A program made the position numbers and the translations under genes. The notes under the pieces were generated by a model. The model was given only the letters and a program-made list of their open reading frames with translations. It made no database searches and had not been told where the DNA came from. From assembly GCA_020072765.1 (NCBI GenBank), contig JAIQGD010000033.1, positions 35,557-99,556 on the forward strand: DNA of 64,000 bases, given 5' to 3'. Positions 28,209 through 37,589 of the stretch are shown here, in pieces. Numbering within the stretch: the stretch's first letter is position 1; every line of letters begins with the position of its first letter. This stretch comes from Terriglobia bacterium (GTDB lineage Bacteria; Acidobacteriota; Terriglobia; Acidiferrales; UBA7541).

Positions 28209-28808
28209 CTAATGGGTTGCCGGCGAATCGCGGAACAGCCAGCGGCTGGCGAGATAGAGCAGGAGAAGAACGGCCAGGATGGCTAGCGCGAGCGTTCCGC
28301 CGTGGGCCATCATAACGTGGAGGGCGCCTTCACCATAGCGCACCGCCAGAATCCCCTCGGCGAAATAGCGCAGCGTGCGGCTCAGAAGAATCGCAAAGAT
28401 GAAGGTTCGCAGGGGAACCTGAAAGACGCCTTCGGCCAGGACGAAGATTTTAAATGGGGAGGGCGGCGGCAGAATGCCGGGGATGAACACGCTCAGAAAG
28501 GCGTGCCGCTGCACCCACTGCTTGGCTTTGTTGGCGCGGCCGCGGGCGTGGCGATGGAAGAAGGCTTCGCCGCCCTTTTTGGCGAGCAGATAGAGCCAGA
28601 TGCAGCCGGAAAGGGAACCGAGCGCGGCCATGGCGCAGTAGTAGGGCATGCGCGCGGGCTTCTGCAGCGAGAGGCCGATGACGAGCGCGTCGGTGACGAA
28701 GGGAAAGGACAAGACGGAGGAATCCAGGAAGGCGACGAGGAAGATTCCGCCGCCGCCCATCGTCGCGACGGCGTTTTGTAACCAGTGTGGCAACCGCGGC
28801 TGCTTCAT
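28209..28808 (-). CDS. DedA/VTT (YqaA-like) membrane protein
   Basis: A 199-residue protein with a VTT-domain pattern: SSVLSFPFVTDALVIGLSLQ, FIPGILPPPSPFKIFVLAEG and FIFAILLSRTLRYFAEGILA, plus a C-terminal helix LALAILAVLLLLYLASRWLF. DedA-superfamily proteins flip phospholipids or carrier lipids. ATG 28808 fits the family start; an upstream start at 28928 would add 40 residues of unlikely sequence. Confidence 0.8.
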   Translation of the reverse strand: MKQPRLPHWLQNAVATMGGGGIFLVAFLDSSVLSFPFVTDALVIGLSLQKPARMPYYCAMAALGSLSGCIWLYLLAKKGGEAFFHRHARGRANKAKQWVQRHAFLSVFIPGILPPPSPFKIFVLAEGVFQVPLRTFIFAILLSRTLRYFAEGILAVRYGEGALHVMMAHGGTLALAILAVLLLLYLASRWLFRDSPATH

Positions 28809-28936
28809 GTCCGGTGCGCGCTCTCCAGGGAAACAGAAATTGTAGCAGAGTTCTCGCAGGGCTCGGGCGGTCCTGCGCCTGTCGCAGGGCCGATGCGGCA
28901 TGGCAGAACAGCTTGAGGAAAAAGTCAAAACCGGCG

Positions 28937-29002
28937 CTTCAGGGGTTAAAACCCCTGATGAGAAGGCGTGGCTTATGTCGGAGCTAAAGCTCCGACCCCC
29001 TA
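28937..29002. repeat. Two-hairpin repeat, copy 2
   Basis: CTTC is followed by palindrome AGGGGTT-AA-AACCCCT, a spacer ending CTTATGTC, then palindrome GTCGGAGCT-AA-AGCTCCGAC and CCCTA. Same layout as copies at 23474 and 29033, with different stem bases. Confidence 0.7.
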
Positions 29003-29032
29003 ACAGGGTGCTGAAAAAGAAGCCTAAGGGAA

Positions 29033-29094
29033 CTTCAGCGGCTAAAGCCGCTCACATTTTGCGGGACTTATGTCGCGGCTGAAGCCGCGACCCA
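29033..29094. repeat. Two-hairpin repeat, copy 3
   Basis: CTTC is followed by palindrome AGCGGCT-AA-AGCCGCT, a spacer again ending CTTATGTC, then palindrome GTCGCGGCT-GA-AGCCGCGAC. It overlaps the end of the inverted 50-bp repeat (29077-29126). Confidence 0.7.
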
Positions 29095-29182
29095 CAAAGC
29101 TCTCGGGGTTCTTCAGCATCCTGCTAAAAGGGCACCTTGTTCCGCGAGTTGAGGGGTGGACAGGCAGGAGTGCCTGTCCCAC
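29077..29182. repeat. 50-bp repeat (inverted) and a CAGGC hairpin
   Basis: 29077-29126 is the reverse complement of 15653-15702 with four mismatches. 29159-29182 is a hairpin repeat (GACAGGCA-GGAG-TGCCTGTC then CCAC), related to 35500-35524. All of this lies in the gap between the DedA-like gene and the helicase. Confidence 0.65.
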
Positions 29183-29285
29183 GAAAGGCCGACGGGCGGG
29201 CCAACGGGCCGGCGAGGGTTCGGAATGGAAAATTGCTGAATCGGACTGCGTCGGATAGAATTCGCACTTGAGCCATTCCCCACAG

Positions 29286-31535
29286 ATGACATCACTTCTC
29301 CACGAGCTGAACGAGCGGCAGCGCGAAGCCGTGCTCGAAACCGAAGGGCCGGTGCTGGTGCTGGCGGGCGCGGGGACGGGCAAGACGCGGGCGATCACCT
29401 ATCGCGTGGCGCATTTGATCGAGAAGGGCGTGCCGCCGGGCGCGATTCTGGCGGTGACGTTCACCAACAAGGCCGCCGGCGTGATGAAGGAGCGCATCGG
29501 CGAGTTGCTGCGCGCGGGCGGGCGCGACGCTTCGGAAGTGTGGATTTCGACGTTTCACTCGTTTTGCGCGCGGCTGCTGCGGCGCGAGGCGCAACATCTG
29601 GGGCTGCCGCGCGATTTCGCGATTTACGACGACGACGCGCAGACCTCGGCGGTGAAGCGCGCCCTGCAGCAGCTGGGATTTTCCGCCGAGGATTATCCTC
29701 CGCGCAGCCTGCGCGCGCAGATCAGCCACGCCAAAAATCACGGGATCACGCCGGACGAGATGCAGGCCGAGGCGGCGCAGGCGCACGACCGCAGCCGGAA
29801 GGACGTGGCCAGCGTGTTCCGGGTGTACAACGAAATTCTGCGCAAGGCCGCCGCGCTCGATTTCGACGATCTGCTGCTGCGCGCGGTGGATCTGCTGCGC
29901 GAGCATCCCGAGGTGCGCGCCGCGTGGAACGCGCGGTTGCAATACCTGATGGTGGATGAATTTCAGGACACGAACCGCGCGCAGGAAGAGCTGGTGCGGC
30001 TGCTGGCGGGCTCGCGAAAGAATATTTGCGTGGTGGGCGACGAGGATCAGTCGATCTACGGCTGGCGCGGCGCGCAGGCCGGGAACCTGAAGCGCTTTAC
30101 CGAGGATTTTCCCGGGGCGAAGGTCATCCGCCTGGAGGAAAACTACCGCTCGACGCAGACGATTCTGGATGCGGCCGCTGCGGTGGTGGAAAACAATCCG
30201 GGCCGTCTGGGCAAGCAGTTGCAGGCGACGCTGGGGGCGGGCGAGCGGCTGCGTTTTTTCGAGGCGCCCGATGCGATGGCCGAAGCGGAATACGTCTGCG
30301 GGGAAATCGCGTCGGTGATGCGCAACGATCCGGACGCGCGCGTGGCGGTGCTGTACCGCACGGGGGCGCAGTCGCGGTCGTTCGAGGAAGTGCTGCGGCG
30401 GCTGGGCATTCGCCATCGCGTGGTGGGCGGGTTCAGCTTTTACGAGCGGGCCGAGGTGCGGAACGCGCTGGCCTACGTGCGCTTGCTGTTTCATCCCGAA
30501 GACGACGTGGCGCTGTTGCGCGTGCTCAACGTGCCGCCGCGCGGAATCGGGGCCGCCACGGTGGCTGCGATCGAGGCGGGCGCGCGGGAAAGCGGGAAAT
30601 CGCTGTGGGACGCGATACGCGCGGGGCAATTCACCGCGGGCAAGAAATTGGCGGGCGCGCTCGCGAGCTTCGGCGAAATGATCGCCGCGCTGCAGGAGGA
30701 GTGCCGCGAATTGCCGCCCGCGGAGCTGCTGGAGCGCATTCTGGACCGCACGGGCTTTCTGCTGTGGGTCGAGCAGCAGGATAATCTGGAGCACACCTCG
30801 CGCGCGGACAATCTCCGGGAACTATCGAATGCCATGGCCGAGGCGGCCGAGCAAGGGCAGACGCTCGAGGATTTGCTGGACCACGCGGCGCTGGTGAGCG
30901 GCACGGACGAATACGACGAGACGATCGCCGTGTCGCTGATGACGCTGCACAGCGCCAAGGGGCTGGAATTCGACGCCGTGTTCCTGGCGGGACTCGAGGA
31001 GGGGCTGCTGCCACACAGCCGGTCGTTCGACACGCCCGCCGAACTCGAGGAGGAGCGGCGGTTGTTCTACGTGGGCATGACGCGGGCGAAGCAACGGCTG
31101 GTGCTGTCGCGCGCGGTCTACCGGCGGACGTACGGCGAAGAGCGGTTGCGGGCTTCGATGCCTTCGCGGTTTCTGGCGGAGATTCCGCCCGACCTGATCG
31201 AAGCGGCGGCGGGATCGCAGTCCGAGCCGGGCGAGACGCGGCGCTACGAGGCCGATCCGGAATACTCCGAGGGCTATGCGTACCGAAGTCCGCGGCAGGC
31301 GTACGGAAAGACGGGCTACGGGCGGCCCGCTTCCAGTGGTGCTGCCCGGGGGGCGCGCGCGCCGCGTGGGTCCAAGAATCCGCTGATCGGCACGCGGGTG
31401 CGGCATGCGAAGTACGGCGTGGGCACGATCATCGAGGTGGAAGGCGAAGGGGAAGACCGCCGGTTTACGGTGAGCTTTCAGGATTACGGGCCGAAGAAGC
31501 TGGTTGAGAGGTATGCGAATTTGCAGTTTGCCTAG
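29286..31535 (+). CDS. pcrA: UvrD/PcrA-type DNA helicase
   Basis: A 749-residue superfamily 1A helicase of standard length. Motifs in order: Q motif (LNERQREAV), Walker A LAGAGTGKT near residue 27, AVTFTNKAA, STFHSFCARLL, Walker B VDEFQDTN near 223, VGDEDQSIYGWRGA, LEENYRST, and VSLMTLHSAKGLEFD. The C-terminus has the short Tudor-like PcrA tail (GTRVRHAKYGVGTIIEVEG). It unwinds DNA in repair and clears roadblocks. ATG 29286 is chosen; a TTG at 29268 is also in frame. Confidence 0.93.
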   Translation: MTSLLHELNERQREAVLETEGPVLVLAGAGTGKTRAITYRVAHLIEKGVPPGAILAVTFTNKAAGVMKERIGELLRAGGRDASEVWISTFHSFCARLLRREAQHLGLPRDFAIYDDDAQTSAVKRALQQLGFSAEDYPPRSLRAQISHAKNHGITPDEMQAEAAQAHDRSRKDVASVFRVYNEILRKAAALDFDDLLLRAVDLLREHPEVRAAWNARLQYLMVDEFQDTNRAQEELVRLLAGSRKNICVVGDEDQSIYGWRGAQAGNLKRFTEDFPGAKVIRLEENYRSTQTILDAAAAVVENNPGRLGKQLQATLGAGERLRFFEAPDAMAEAEYVCGEIASVMRNDPDARVAVLYRTGAQSRSFEEVLRRLGIRHRVVGGFSFYERAEVRNALAYVRLLFHPEDDVALLRVLNVPPRGIGAATVAAIEAGARESGKSLWDAIRAGQFTAGKKLAGALASFGEMIAALQEECRELPPAELLERILDRTGFLLWVEQQDNLEHTSRADNLRELSNAMAEAAEQGQTLEDLLDHAALVSGTDEYDETIAVSLMTLHSAKGLEFDAVFLAGLEEGLLPHSRSFDTPAELEEERRLFYVGMTRAKQRLVLSRAVYRRTYGEERLRASMPSRFLAEIPPDLIEAAAGSQSEPGETRRYEADPEYSEGYAYRSPRQAYGKTGYGRPASSGAARGARAPRGSKNPLIGTRVRHAKYGVGTIIEVEGEGEDRRFTVSFQDYGPKKLVERYANLQFA

Positions 31536-31558
31536 GCCGAGGCGGAGCTGCCACACGC

Positions 31559-31589
31559 TCACCGCAGAGACGCGGAGGGCGCGGAGAGT
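31559..31589. repeat. Short dispersed repeat (CACCGCAGAGACGCGGAGG type)
   Basis: This short intergenic stretch matches a repeat type I know from other bacterial genomes. No second copy was seen in this window. Confidence 0.3.
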
Positions 31590-31674
31590 ACTCGCCGACG
31601 CGGGTGAAGGAGCGGTTGCGCTGAGGGCGGGCGCAGGGTAGAGTTTTTTCCAGGTTGCACGGGGAAGGTGGCGA

Positions 31675-33237
31675 TTGGACGCGCAGCTGTTCCGCACCAA
31701 GAGCATCGACCGGCTCATTGCCAGCTCCGAGAGGCCCGAGAAGCAACTTCGGAAGTCGCTGGGGTGGCTGAGCCTGACCTCGCTGGGCATCGGCGCGGTG
31801 ATCGGCTCGGGCATTTTCACGGTGATCGGGACGGCGATTGCGGGCCAGAAGCTGCAGGTCAAATCCATCCTCAATGCGCCGCTGCTGGAATATCTGATTT
31901 ACCATTCCGCGTCGTTCGGGCGGCCGGGCGCGGGGCCGGCCATCGCGCTGTCGTTCGCCCTGGTGGGAGTGGTGTGCTGCTTTGCGGCGCTGTGCTACGC
32001 GGAGCTGGCGGCCATGATTCCGGTGGCGGGCAGCGCCTACACCTATACCTATGCGACAATGGGCGAGTTGATTGCCTGGATCATCGGGTGGGACCTGATC
32101 CTGGAGTACGCGGTATCGAACATGGCGGTCAGCGTGGGATTTTCTGCGCACGTGGTGGACCTGCTGGACTGGTTCGGGCTGCATCCCAGCCTGCGCTGGA
32201 TTACGCCGGCGTATCTCCCCGCCGGGCTCACGGACTTCGAGGGCAAGACGCTGTATGATCCGGGCTGGCACCTGGGGTTCAACTGGCCGGCGTTTGTGAT
32301 CGTGATGCTGCTGAGCGTGCTGCTGGTGCGCGGCATCCGGGAATCGGCGGGCGCCAACACCCTGATGGTGCTGCTGAAGATTTGCGCGATCCTGATCTTC
32401 ATCGGATTTGCGGCGCGGTTCGTGCATCCGGCCAACTGGCATCCGTTTGCGCCGAACGGGTGGCCGGGCATCCTGACGGGCGGGTCGATCATCTTCTTCA
32501 CGTACATCGGATTCGACTCGGTATCGACGGCGGCGGAGGAATGCCGGAATCCGCAGCGGGACTTGCCGATCGGGATCATCGTGACGCTGGTGATTTGTTC
32601 GTTACTGTACATTGGCGTGGTGGTGGTGCTGACGGGGCTGGTTCCATGGCAAACTCTTCTGGACGACGCGGCGCCGGTGGTGAATACGATGAAGCGGCTG
32701 CATTTCGGCAATGTGCGGCTGGCAGTGCTGCTCGGTGCGCTGATGGGCATGATTTCGTCGCTGCTCGTGTTTCAGCTGGGGCAGGCGCGGGTGTGGTTCG
32801 CGATGTCGCGCGACGGGTTGCTGCCGGGGATATTCAGCCGGGTGCACGCGCGCTATCGCACGCCGGATTTTTCGACCTGGGTGGCGGGATTGGTGGTGGG
32901 AATTCCGGCGGGGCTGTTCGATATCGGGACGTTGGCTGATTTGTCGAACATCGGGACGCTGTTCGCGTTTGCGCTGGTGGCGGGCGGAGTGCTGATTCTT
33001 CGCTACCGCGAGCCGGACCGGCCGCGGGCGTTCCGCGCGCCGGGCGGATTGCTGGCGCCGGTGGTGACAATTCTGACGTGCCTGCTGCTGATGGCGGGGC
33101 TGCCGATCATGAACTGGATCCGGTTTTTCGTCTGGTTGCTGATCGGCCTGTGCATCTATCAGTTTTATGGCCGCAAGCACAGTGAGCTGGCCACGGCGAA
33201 GGTGGAGCCGGTGGCTGGGAAGGGAGGATTCCGCTGA
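31675..33237 (+). CDS. APC-family amino acid permease
   Basis: A 520-residue permease with about 12-13 helices. The helix-1 motif GIGAVIGSGIFTVIG is typical of APC/CAT transporters, with CYAELAAMIPVAGSAYTYTY, FFTYIGFDSVSTAAEECRNP and SRDGLLPGIF further on. It probably takes up a cationic or neutral amino acid by cation symport; the substrate is not readable. The start is a TTG at 31675 with GGAAGG upstream. Its stop overlaps the next start (TGATG). Confidence 0.88.
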   Translation: MDAQLFRTKSIDRLIASSERPEKQLRKSLGWLSLTSLGIGAVIGSGIFTVIGTAIAGQKLQVKSILNAPLLEYLIYHSASFGRPGAGPAIALSFALVGVVCCFAALCYAELAAMIPVAGSAYTYTYATMGELIAWIIGWDLILEYAVSNMAVSVGFSAHVVDLLDWFGLHPSLRWITPAYLPAGLTDFEGKTLYDPGWHLGFNWPAFVIVMLLSVLLVRGIRESAGANTLMVLLKICAILIFIGFAARFVHPANWHPFAPNGWPGILTGGSIIFFTYIGFDSVSTAAEECRNPQRDLPIGIIVTLVICSLLYIGVVVVLTGLVPWQTLLDDAAPVVNTMKRLHFGNVRLAVLLGALMGMISSLLVFQLGQARVWFAMSRDGLLPGIFSRVHARYRTPDFSTWVAGLVVGIPAGLFDIGTLADLSNIGTLFAFALVAGGVLILRYREPDRPRAFRAPGGLLAPVVTILTCLLLMAGLPIMNWIRFFVWLLIGLCIYQFYGRKHSELATAKVEPVAGKGGFR

Positions 33238-34079
33238 TGCGTCATCGGATGGTGGCCGGGCTGGCGGGCTGCTTGCTGGTGCTGTTTCTGGCGCTGCCGT
33301 CGTCGTTTGGCTGGGGAGAAAACGCGGAGCGGCTGATCACGAACAAGGCGGTGGATACGCTGCCCGATGAAATGCAGGGATTCTTCGGCGCGAACCGGCA
33401 GTTTCTGGTCCACCACGTCACCGATCCGGTGGAATCGCTGGGCAAGAATCCCTCCGAGGGGCGCAACAGCAGTTTCATCCAACTGGACCACTACGGGCAA
33501 TATCCGTTCGCCAGCCTGCCGCACTCCTACACCGCCGCGGTGGCCAAGCACACCAAGAAGACCATCGAAACCTATGGGCAGCTTCCGTGGCAGGTGGGCC
33601 TGTACAGCCAGAAGCTGACCGAAGCGCTGCGCGCGCGCAACTGGGAGGAGGCCAAGCTTTCGGCCGCCATCCTGGCGCACTACGTGATCGCGGCGCACGA
33701 TCCGTTCAACACCACGGTGAACAACGACGGAAGGCTTTCCGAACAGCCGGGCGTCAACGACCGGTTTAGCGTGGGGCTGGTGGACCGCTACCAGCTGTTC
33801 TTCTTTGTAAAGCCGAACGAGGCGACGTTTATCCGCGACCCGACCGACCGGGCGTTCGAGATGTCGTTCAGCGCGCATGCGTGGCTGGAAAACGTGCTGC
33901 TGGCCGATCGCCGCGCCCATGAAGGTTTGCCGGCTTACACGGATGAATACTACGACCGGTTCTACGCGCAGGCGGGAGCCATCCTGATCCGCCAGCTTTC
34001 CGATGCGGCCACCGATGTGGGGTCGTATTGGATGACGGCGTGGATCAACGCCGGGCGTCCGCAACTGCCTTCGTCCTGA
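33237..34079 (+). CDS. Secreted zinc-dependent PLC/S1-P1-like protein
   Basis: A 280-residue exported protein. After the signal peptide the mature chain begins with Trp (GWGENAERLITNKAVDTLP), as in zinc phospholipase C and S1/P1 nuclease folds, where the N-terminal Trp binds zinc. Further metal-type His/Asp motifs are SFIQLDHYGQYP and ILAHYVIAAHDPFN. Whether it acts on phospholipids or nucleic acids cannot be told. Its start overlaps the permease stop by one base. Confidence 0.65.
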   Translation: MRHRMVAGLAGCLLVLFLALPSSFGWGENAERLITNKAVDTLPDEMQGFFGANRQFLVHHVTDPVESLGKNPSEGRNSSFIQLDHYGQYPFASLPHSYTAAVAKHTKKTIETYGQLPWQVGLYSQKLTEALRARNWEEAKLSAAILAHYVIAAHDPFNTTVNNDGRLSEQPGVNDRFSVGLVDRYQLFFFVKPNEATFIRDPTDRAFEMSFSAHAWLENVLLADRRAHEGLPAYTDEYYDRFYAQAGAILIRQLSDAATDVGSYWMTAWINAGRPQLPSS

Positions 34080-34085
34080 ACCGAC

Positions 34086-35132
34086 GTGTCCTCCCATCCC
34101 ATGCGGCAATCCACGGTTGTTGACCCGCTCCCCAAGGCGGAACTGCACCTGCACCTGGAAGGCTCGATTCGTCCGGGCACAGCGGTGGAGCTGGCGGCGC
34201 GTCACGGCGTGCGGCTGACGGGCGAGGAAGTCCGCGCGCGCTACCAGTACTCGAACTTCGCCGGTTTTATCGAAGCCTTCAAGTGGGTGACATCGTTCTT
34301 GCGCGACCCGGAAGATTATGCGCTGATCACGCGGAGACTTCTGGAAGAGCTGATCGGCCAGAACGTGGTCTACACGGAGATCACGATTTCGGCGGGCGTC
34401 ATGCTGTTCCGCGGGCAGAGCATGGAGGCCAACTTCGCGGCCATTCGCGAGGCGGCCGGCAGCGCGGAGCTGGGGCGGTTGCGGACGGCGTGGATTTTCG
34501 ATGGCGTGCGGCAATTCGGCGGGGAAGCGGTGATGGCGGCGGCGCGCTGCGCGGTGCGGCTGGCGGGTTCGGGAGTCGTGGCGTTCGGCATGGGCGGCGA
34601 CGAACTGGCGCGTCCGGCCGCGGAGTTTCGTGCGGCGTTCGATTTGGCGCGGGATGCGGGACTGCGCATCGTGTGTCACGCCGGGGAGACCGGAGGGCCG
34701 GAGTCGGTGCGCGAGGCGGTCGAGATCTTGGGGGCCGAGCGCATCGGGCACGGGATCGCGGTGATGCACGATGAAGCCCTGGCGGAATCGCTGGCGGCGC
34801 GGGGCGTGGCGCTGGAGAATTGTCCCACGAGCAACGTGTGCACGGGATCGCTGGCGCGGCAGACGGGCAAGACGGACGCCACGCTGGCGGACCATCCGCT
34901 GGCGCAGCTTTTGGAGCGCGGCTCGCGAGTGACACTTTCAACCGACGACCCGGCCATGTTTCACACCGACTTGCTGACGGAATATTCCCGCGCGGCATCG
35001 CTGGGCCTTTCGGACGCGCAGTTGGTGCGGCTGGCCGAACAGAGTTTTCGCGCCGCGTTTTTGCCGCCGGCGGTGCGGCAGCGTTTTCTCGACGATTTTC
35101 ATGCGGCCGCGAAATCGGCGGGCCTGTTATAA
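34086..35132 (+). CDS. Adenosine deaminase family amidohydrolase
   Basis: A 348-residue TIM-barrel deaminase. Metal ligands are in ELHLHLEGSIRP, CHAGETGGPESV, and the catalytic STDDPAMFHTDL; GFGIGGDE is represented by AFGMGGDE. The family includes adenosine deaminase and aminodeoxyfutalosine deaminase; sequence alone does not settle which. A GTG at 34086 and an ATG at 34101 are both possible starts, neither with a clear ribosome binding site. Confidence 0.87.
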   Translation: MSSHPMRQSTVVDPLPKAELHLHLEGSIRPGTAVELAARHGVRLTGEEVRARYQYSNFAGFIEAFKWVTSFLRDPEDYALITRRLLEELIGQNVVYTEITISAGVMLFRGQSMEANFAAIREAAGSAELGRLRTAWIFDGVRQFGGEAVMAAARCAVRLAGSGVVAFGMGGDELARPAAEFRAAFDLARDAGLRIVCHAGETGGPESVREAVEILGAERIGHGIAVMHDEALAESLAARGVALENCPTSNVCTGSLARQTGKTDATLADHPLAQLLERGSRVTLSTDDPAMFHTDLLTEYSRAASLGLSDAQLVRLAEQSFRAAFLPPAVRQRFLDDFHAAAKSAGLL

Positions 35133-35204
35133 TTGGCGGCGTAGAGCGATTCATTGCCGGGCGCCGATCGCCGCGCCCACTCCGACATTCGATGGAAAGG
35201 CGCC

Positions 35205-35447
35205 ATGAAAGCACACGTCTGGGTGATGCTGAAGTCCACCGTTCTCGATCCGCAGGGGCAGACCATTCAGCGCGCGCTGGGCTCGCTGGGCTACGACAAG
35301 GTGAAGGAAGTGCGGCAGGGGAAATTTTTCGTGCTCGATCTGGGCGCGCTGAGCCGCGACGAAGCGACCAAGCAGGCCGAGCGCATCGCGAAGGACGTCC
35401 TCACCAATCCCGTCATTGAAGAGTTCCGTTTCGAAATCCTCGATTGA
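35205..35447 (+). CDS. purS: PurS subunit of FGAM synthetase
   Basis: An 80-residue protein matching PurS: MKAHVWVMLKSTVLDPQG, ALGSLGYDKVKEVRQGKFF and a final NPVIEEFRFEILD. PurS bridges PurQ and PurL in the formylglycinamidine ribonucleotide synthetase. purQ or purL usually follows, but here only repeats and a PQQ dehydrogenase follow, so the partners must be elsewhere. GAAAGGCG precedes the ATG at 35205. Confidence 0.93.
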   Translation: MKAHVWVMLKSTVLDPQGQTIQRALGSLGYDKVKEVRQGKFFVLDLGALSRDEATKQAERIAKDVLTNPVIEEFRFEILD

Positions 35448-35499
35448 TTGCGGCGCGCGCTCACATTCCCGGCGCTTCGGGCAAATTGTGCCAAGAAGA

Positions 35500-35556
35500 G
35501 CGCAGGCAAGAGTGCCTGCGCCACGGCCGGGCACGGCATGCCGTGCCCCTACGGAG
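35500..35556. repeat. Two adjacent palindromic repeats
   Basis: 35500-35524 is a hairpin (GCGCAGGCA-AGAG-TGCCTGCGC then CAC) like 29159-29182. 35529-35556 is a GGCACGGC-AT-GCCGTGCC palindrome followed by CCTACGGAG, like 27979-28006. Confidence 0.6.
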
Positions 35557-35682
35557 TGTTCGTTTACGTCCTTTTCCCCTTCTGCGTACTCTATCTCATG
35601 TCGTTGAGTTCGCACTCGACCTGAACCGGGGTGTGTGAGAAGCTTAGCCGTTCCGCGGGGAAAATTCCGGGTGGAGGAAACG

Positions 35683-37569
35683 ATGATGAAGGCGTGGATG
35701 CGCGCGAGCGCGCTCTGGATTGCGGCGGGAGTGGTCTTGCTGGCGGCGGCGCCGGCGCGCGCGGATGGACCGGACATCCTGCCGAAAGCGCCCGGCGAAG
35801 CGGTCTATGACCGGAGTTGCGCCTCCTGCCACGCGAGTGCCAACACACAGGGGCGCGTACCCGATCTGAAAGCCCTGATGGAGTTGGCGCCGGAAGCCAT
35901 CTATGCCCAACTGACGGGCGGCGTGATGGTCGTACCGGCGCAGAAGCTGACGGACGAGGAAAAGCGGGCCGTGTCGGAGTATCTGGGGGGACGGCCGCTG
36001 GACCTGACGCGCTCGGGCAGCGCCAAGAAAATGCTCAATCACTGCGCCAGCAATCCTCCGCTGGGTGATCCCGCCGCCGGCGTTTCCTGGAACGGCTGGA
36101 GTGCGGATCAGGCGAATACGCGCTTCGCGCCCGCGGCGACCGCGGGACTTTCCGCGGAGCAGGTTCCGCACCTGAAGCTGAAATGGGCGTTTGGCTTTCC
36201 CGGCGGGGGAACCGCGTACGGGCAGCCGACCGTGGTGGCGGGGCGGGTGTTTGTGGGCAGCGACAACGGTTACTTTTATTCGCTCGATGCGGCGAGCGGG
36301 TGCGTCTACTGGTCGTTTCAGGCGAAAGTCGGCGTGCGCACGGCGCCGGTGATCGGCCCGGTGAAGGGGCACGGCGGGACGAAATACGCGGTGTACATCG
36401 GCGACATGCGCACGAACGTGTACGCGCTCGATGCCGCGACGGGCAAGCAGCTCTGGACGGCGCGGGCCGATGACCACATGACGGCGAAGATCAGCGGCGC
36501 GCCGGCGCTGTACCAGGGCCGGCTGTACGTGCCCATCTCGTCGAGCGAGGAAGTGGTGGCGCCGCTTTCGTCGTACGGATGCTGTACGTTCCGCGGCAGC
36601 ATTGTGGCGTACGATGCCGGCACCGGACGCCAGATTTGGAAGTCGTACACTATTCCCGAGGAACTCAAGCCGACGAAGAAGAATGAGAGCGGCGTGCAGT
36701 TGTGGGGGCCGGCGGGCGGCGCGGTGTGGAATTCGCCGACGATCGATACCAAGCGCGGCGTGCTGTACATCGGAACCGGCGATGCGTACACGGAGCCGGC
36801 GAGCAAGACGACGGACGCCGCCGAGGCGATGGACCTGAAGAGCGGAAAGATTCTGTGGTCGTTCCAGACGCTGGCGGACGATGCCTGGATCCTCGGATGT
36901 CCTTCGCCGACGCCCAACGCGAATTGCCCGAAGAACCTGGGACCGGACCACGACATTGGCGCATCTCCGATTTTGGTGAATCTGGCGGATGGCCGATCGA
37001 TCGTGGTGGTCACACCGAAGAGCGGGACGGTGTTTGCGCTGGACCCGGACCGCGGCGGCGCGCTGATCTGGAAACTGAGCCTGACGGACCAGAAGGCCGC
37101 CACGAACGGACTGATCGCACTGGGAGGGGCGTCGGATAGCCGCAACGTCTATCTGGGGCTCGAGGACGGCACGTTCGTCGCCATCGATCTGGCGAAGGGA
37201 CAGAAGCTGTGGACGACGCGGCTGGAATCGCTTGAAGAGCTGGGTCCCCCGAACGCGATCGGCGAGCCGCGCACCAAGGCGGGCCTGCGTTTCGGGCAGT
37301 CCGCGGCAGCGACCGGCATTCCCGGCGTGGTCTTTACGGGCGGCTGGGACGGCATCTTCCGGGCGCTTTCCACCAGCGACGGCAAGGTGATCTGGCAGTT
37401 CAATACGGCGCAGGAGTTCAAGGCCGTGAATGGTGTGACGGCGCGCGGCGGGTCGATGGGCGGCCCGGGCGCGACGGTGGTGAAGGGAATGGTCTACGTG
37501 CCGTCGGGATACGTGATGTTTGGCGGCGCGATGCCCGGCAATGTGCTGCTGGCGTTTGCGGCGGAATAG
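35683..37569 (+). CDS. Cytochrome c-PQQ quinohemoprotein dehydrogenase 1
   Basis: A 628-residue exported protein: signal peptide (ALWIAAGVVLLAAAPARADG), an N-terminal cytochrome c domain with heme motif CASCH (about residue 47), and an eight-bladed-type PQQ propeller with repeats such as RVFVGSDNGYFYSLDAASGC and YALDAATGKQLW. It has an adjacent cysteine pair (YGCCTFRGS), like the vicinal disulfide of PQQ alcohol dehydrogenases. The heme-first layout resembles polyvinyl-alcohol dehydrogenase; the substrate is unknown. GGAGG precedes the ATG. A close paralogue follows after 20 bp. Confidence 0.86.
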   Translation: MMKAWMRASALWIAAGVVLLAAAPARADGPDILPKAPGEAVYDRSCASCHASANTQGRVPDLKALMELAPEAIYAQLTGGVMVVPAQKLTDEEKRAVSEYLGGRPLDLTRSGSAKKMLNHCASNPPLGDPAAGVSWNGWSADQANTRFAPAATAGLSAEQVPHLKLKWAFGFPGGGTAYGQPTVVAGRVFVGSDNGYFYSLDAASGCVYWSFQAKVGVRTAPVIGPVKGHGGTKYAVYIGDMRTNVYALDAATGKQLWTARADDHMTAKISGAPALYQGRLYVPISSSEEVVAPLSSYGCCTFRGSIVAYDAGTGRQIWKSYTIPEELKPTKKNESGVQLWGPAGGAVWNSPTIDTKRGVLYIGTGDAYTEPASKTTDAAEAMDLKSGKILWSFQTLADDAWILGCPSPTPNANCPKNLGPDHDIGASPILVNLADGRSIVVVTPKSGTVFALDPDRGGALIWKLSLTDQKAATNGLIALGGASDSRNVYLGLEDGTFVAIDLAKGQKLWTTRLESLEELGPPNAIGEPRTKAGLRFGQSAAATGIPGVVFTGGWDGIFRALSTSDGKVIWQFNTAQEFKAVNGVTARGGSMGGPGATVVKGMVYVPSGYVMFGGAMPGNVLLAFAAE

Positions 37570-37589
37570 GCCTCGAGGGGAAAACGAAA

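Noticed and set aside
28937-29094. Possible CRISPR array because of several short repeats
   Set aside because: The units are self-complementary with variable stems, there are no constant direct repeats with unique spacers, and no cas gene is near.
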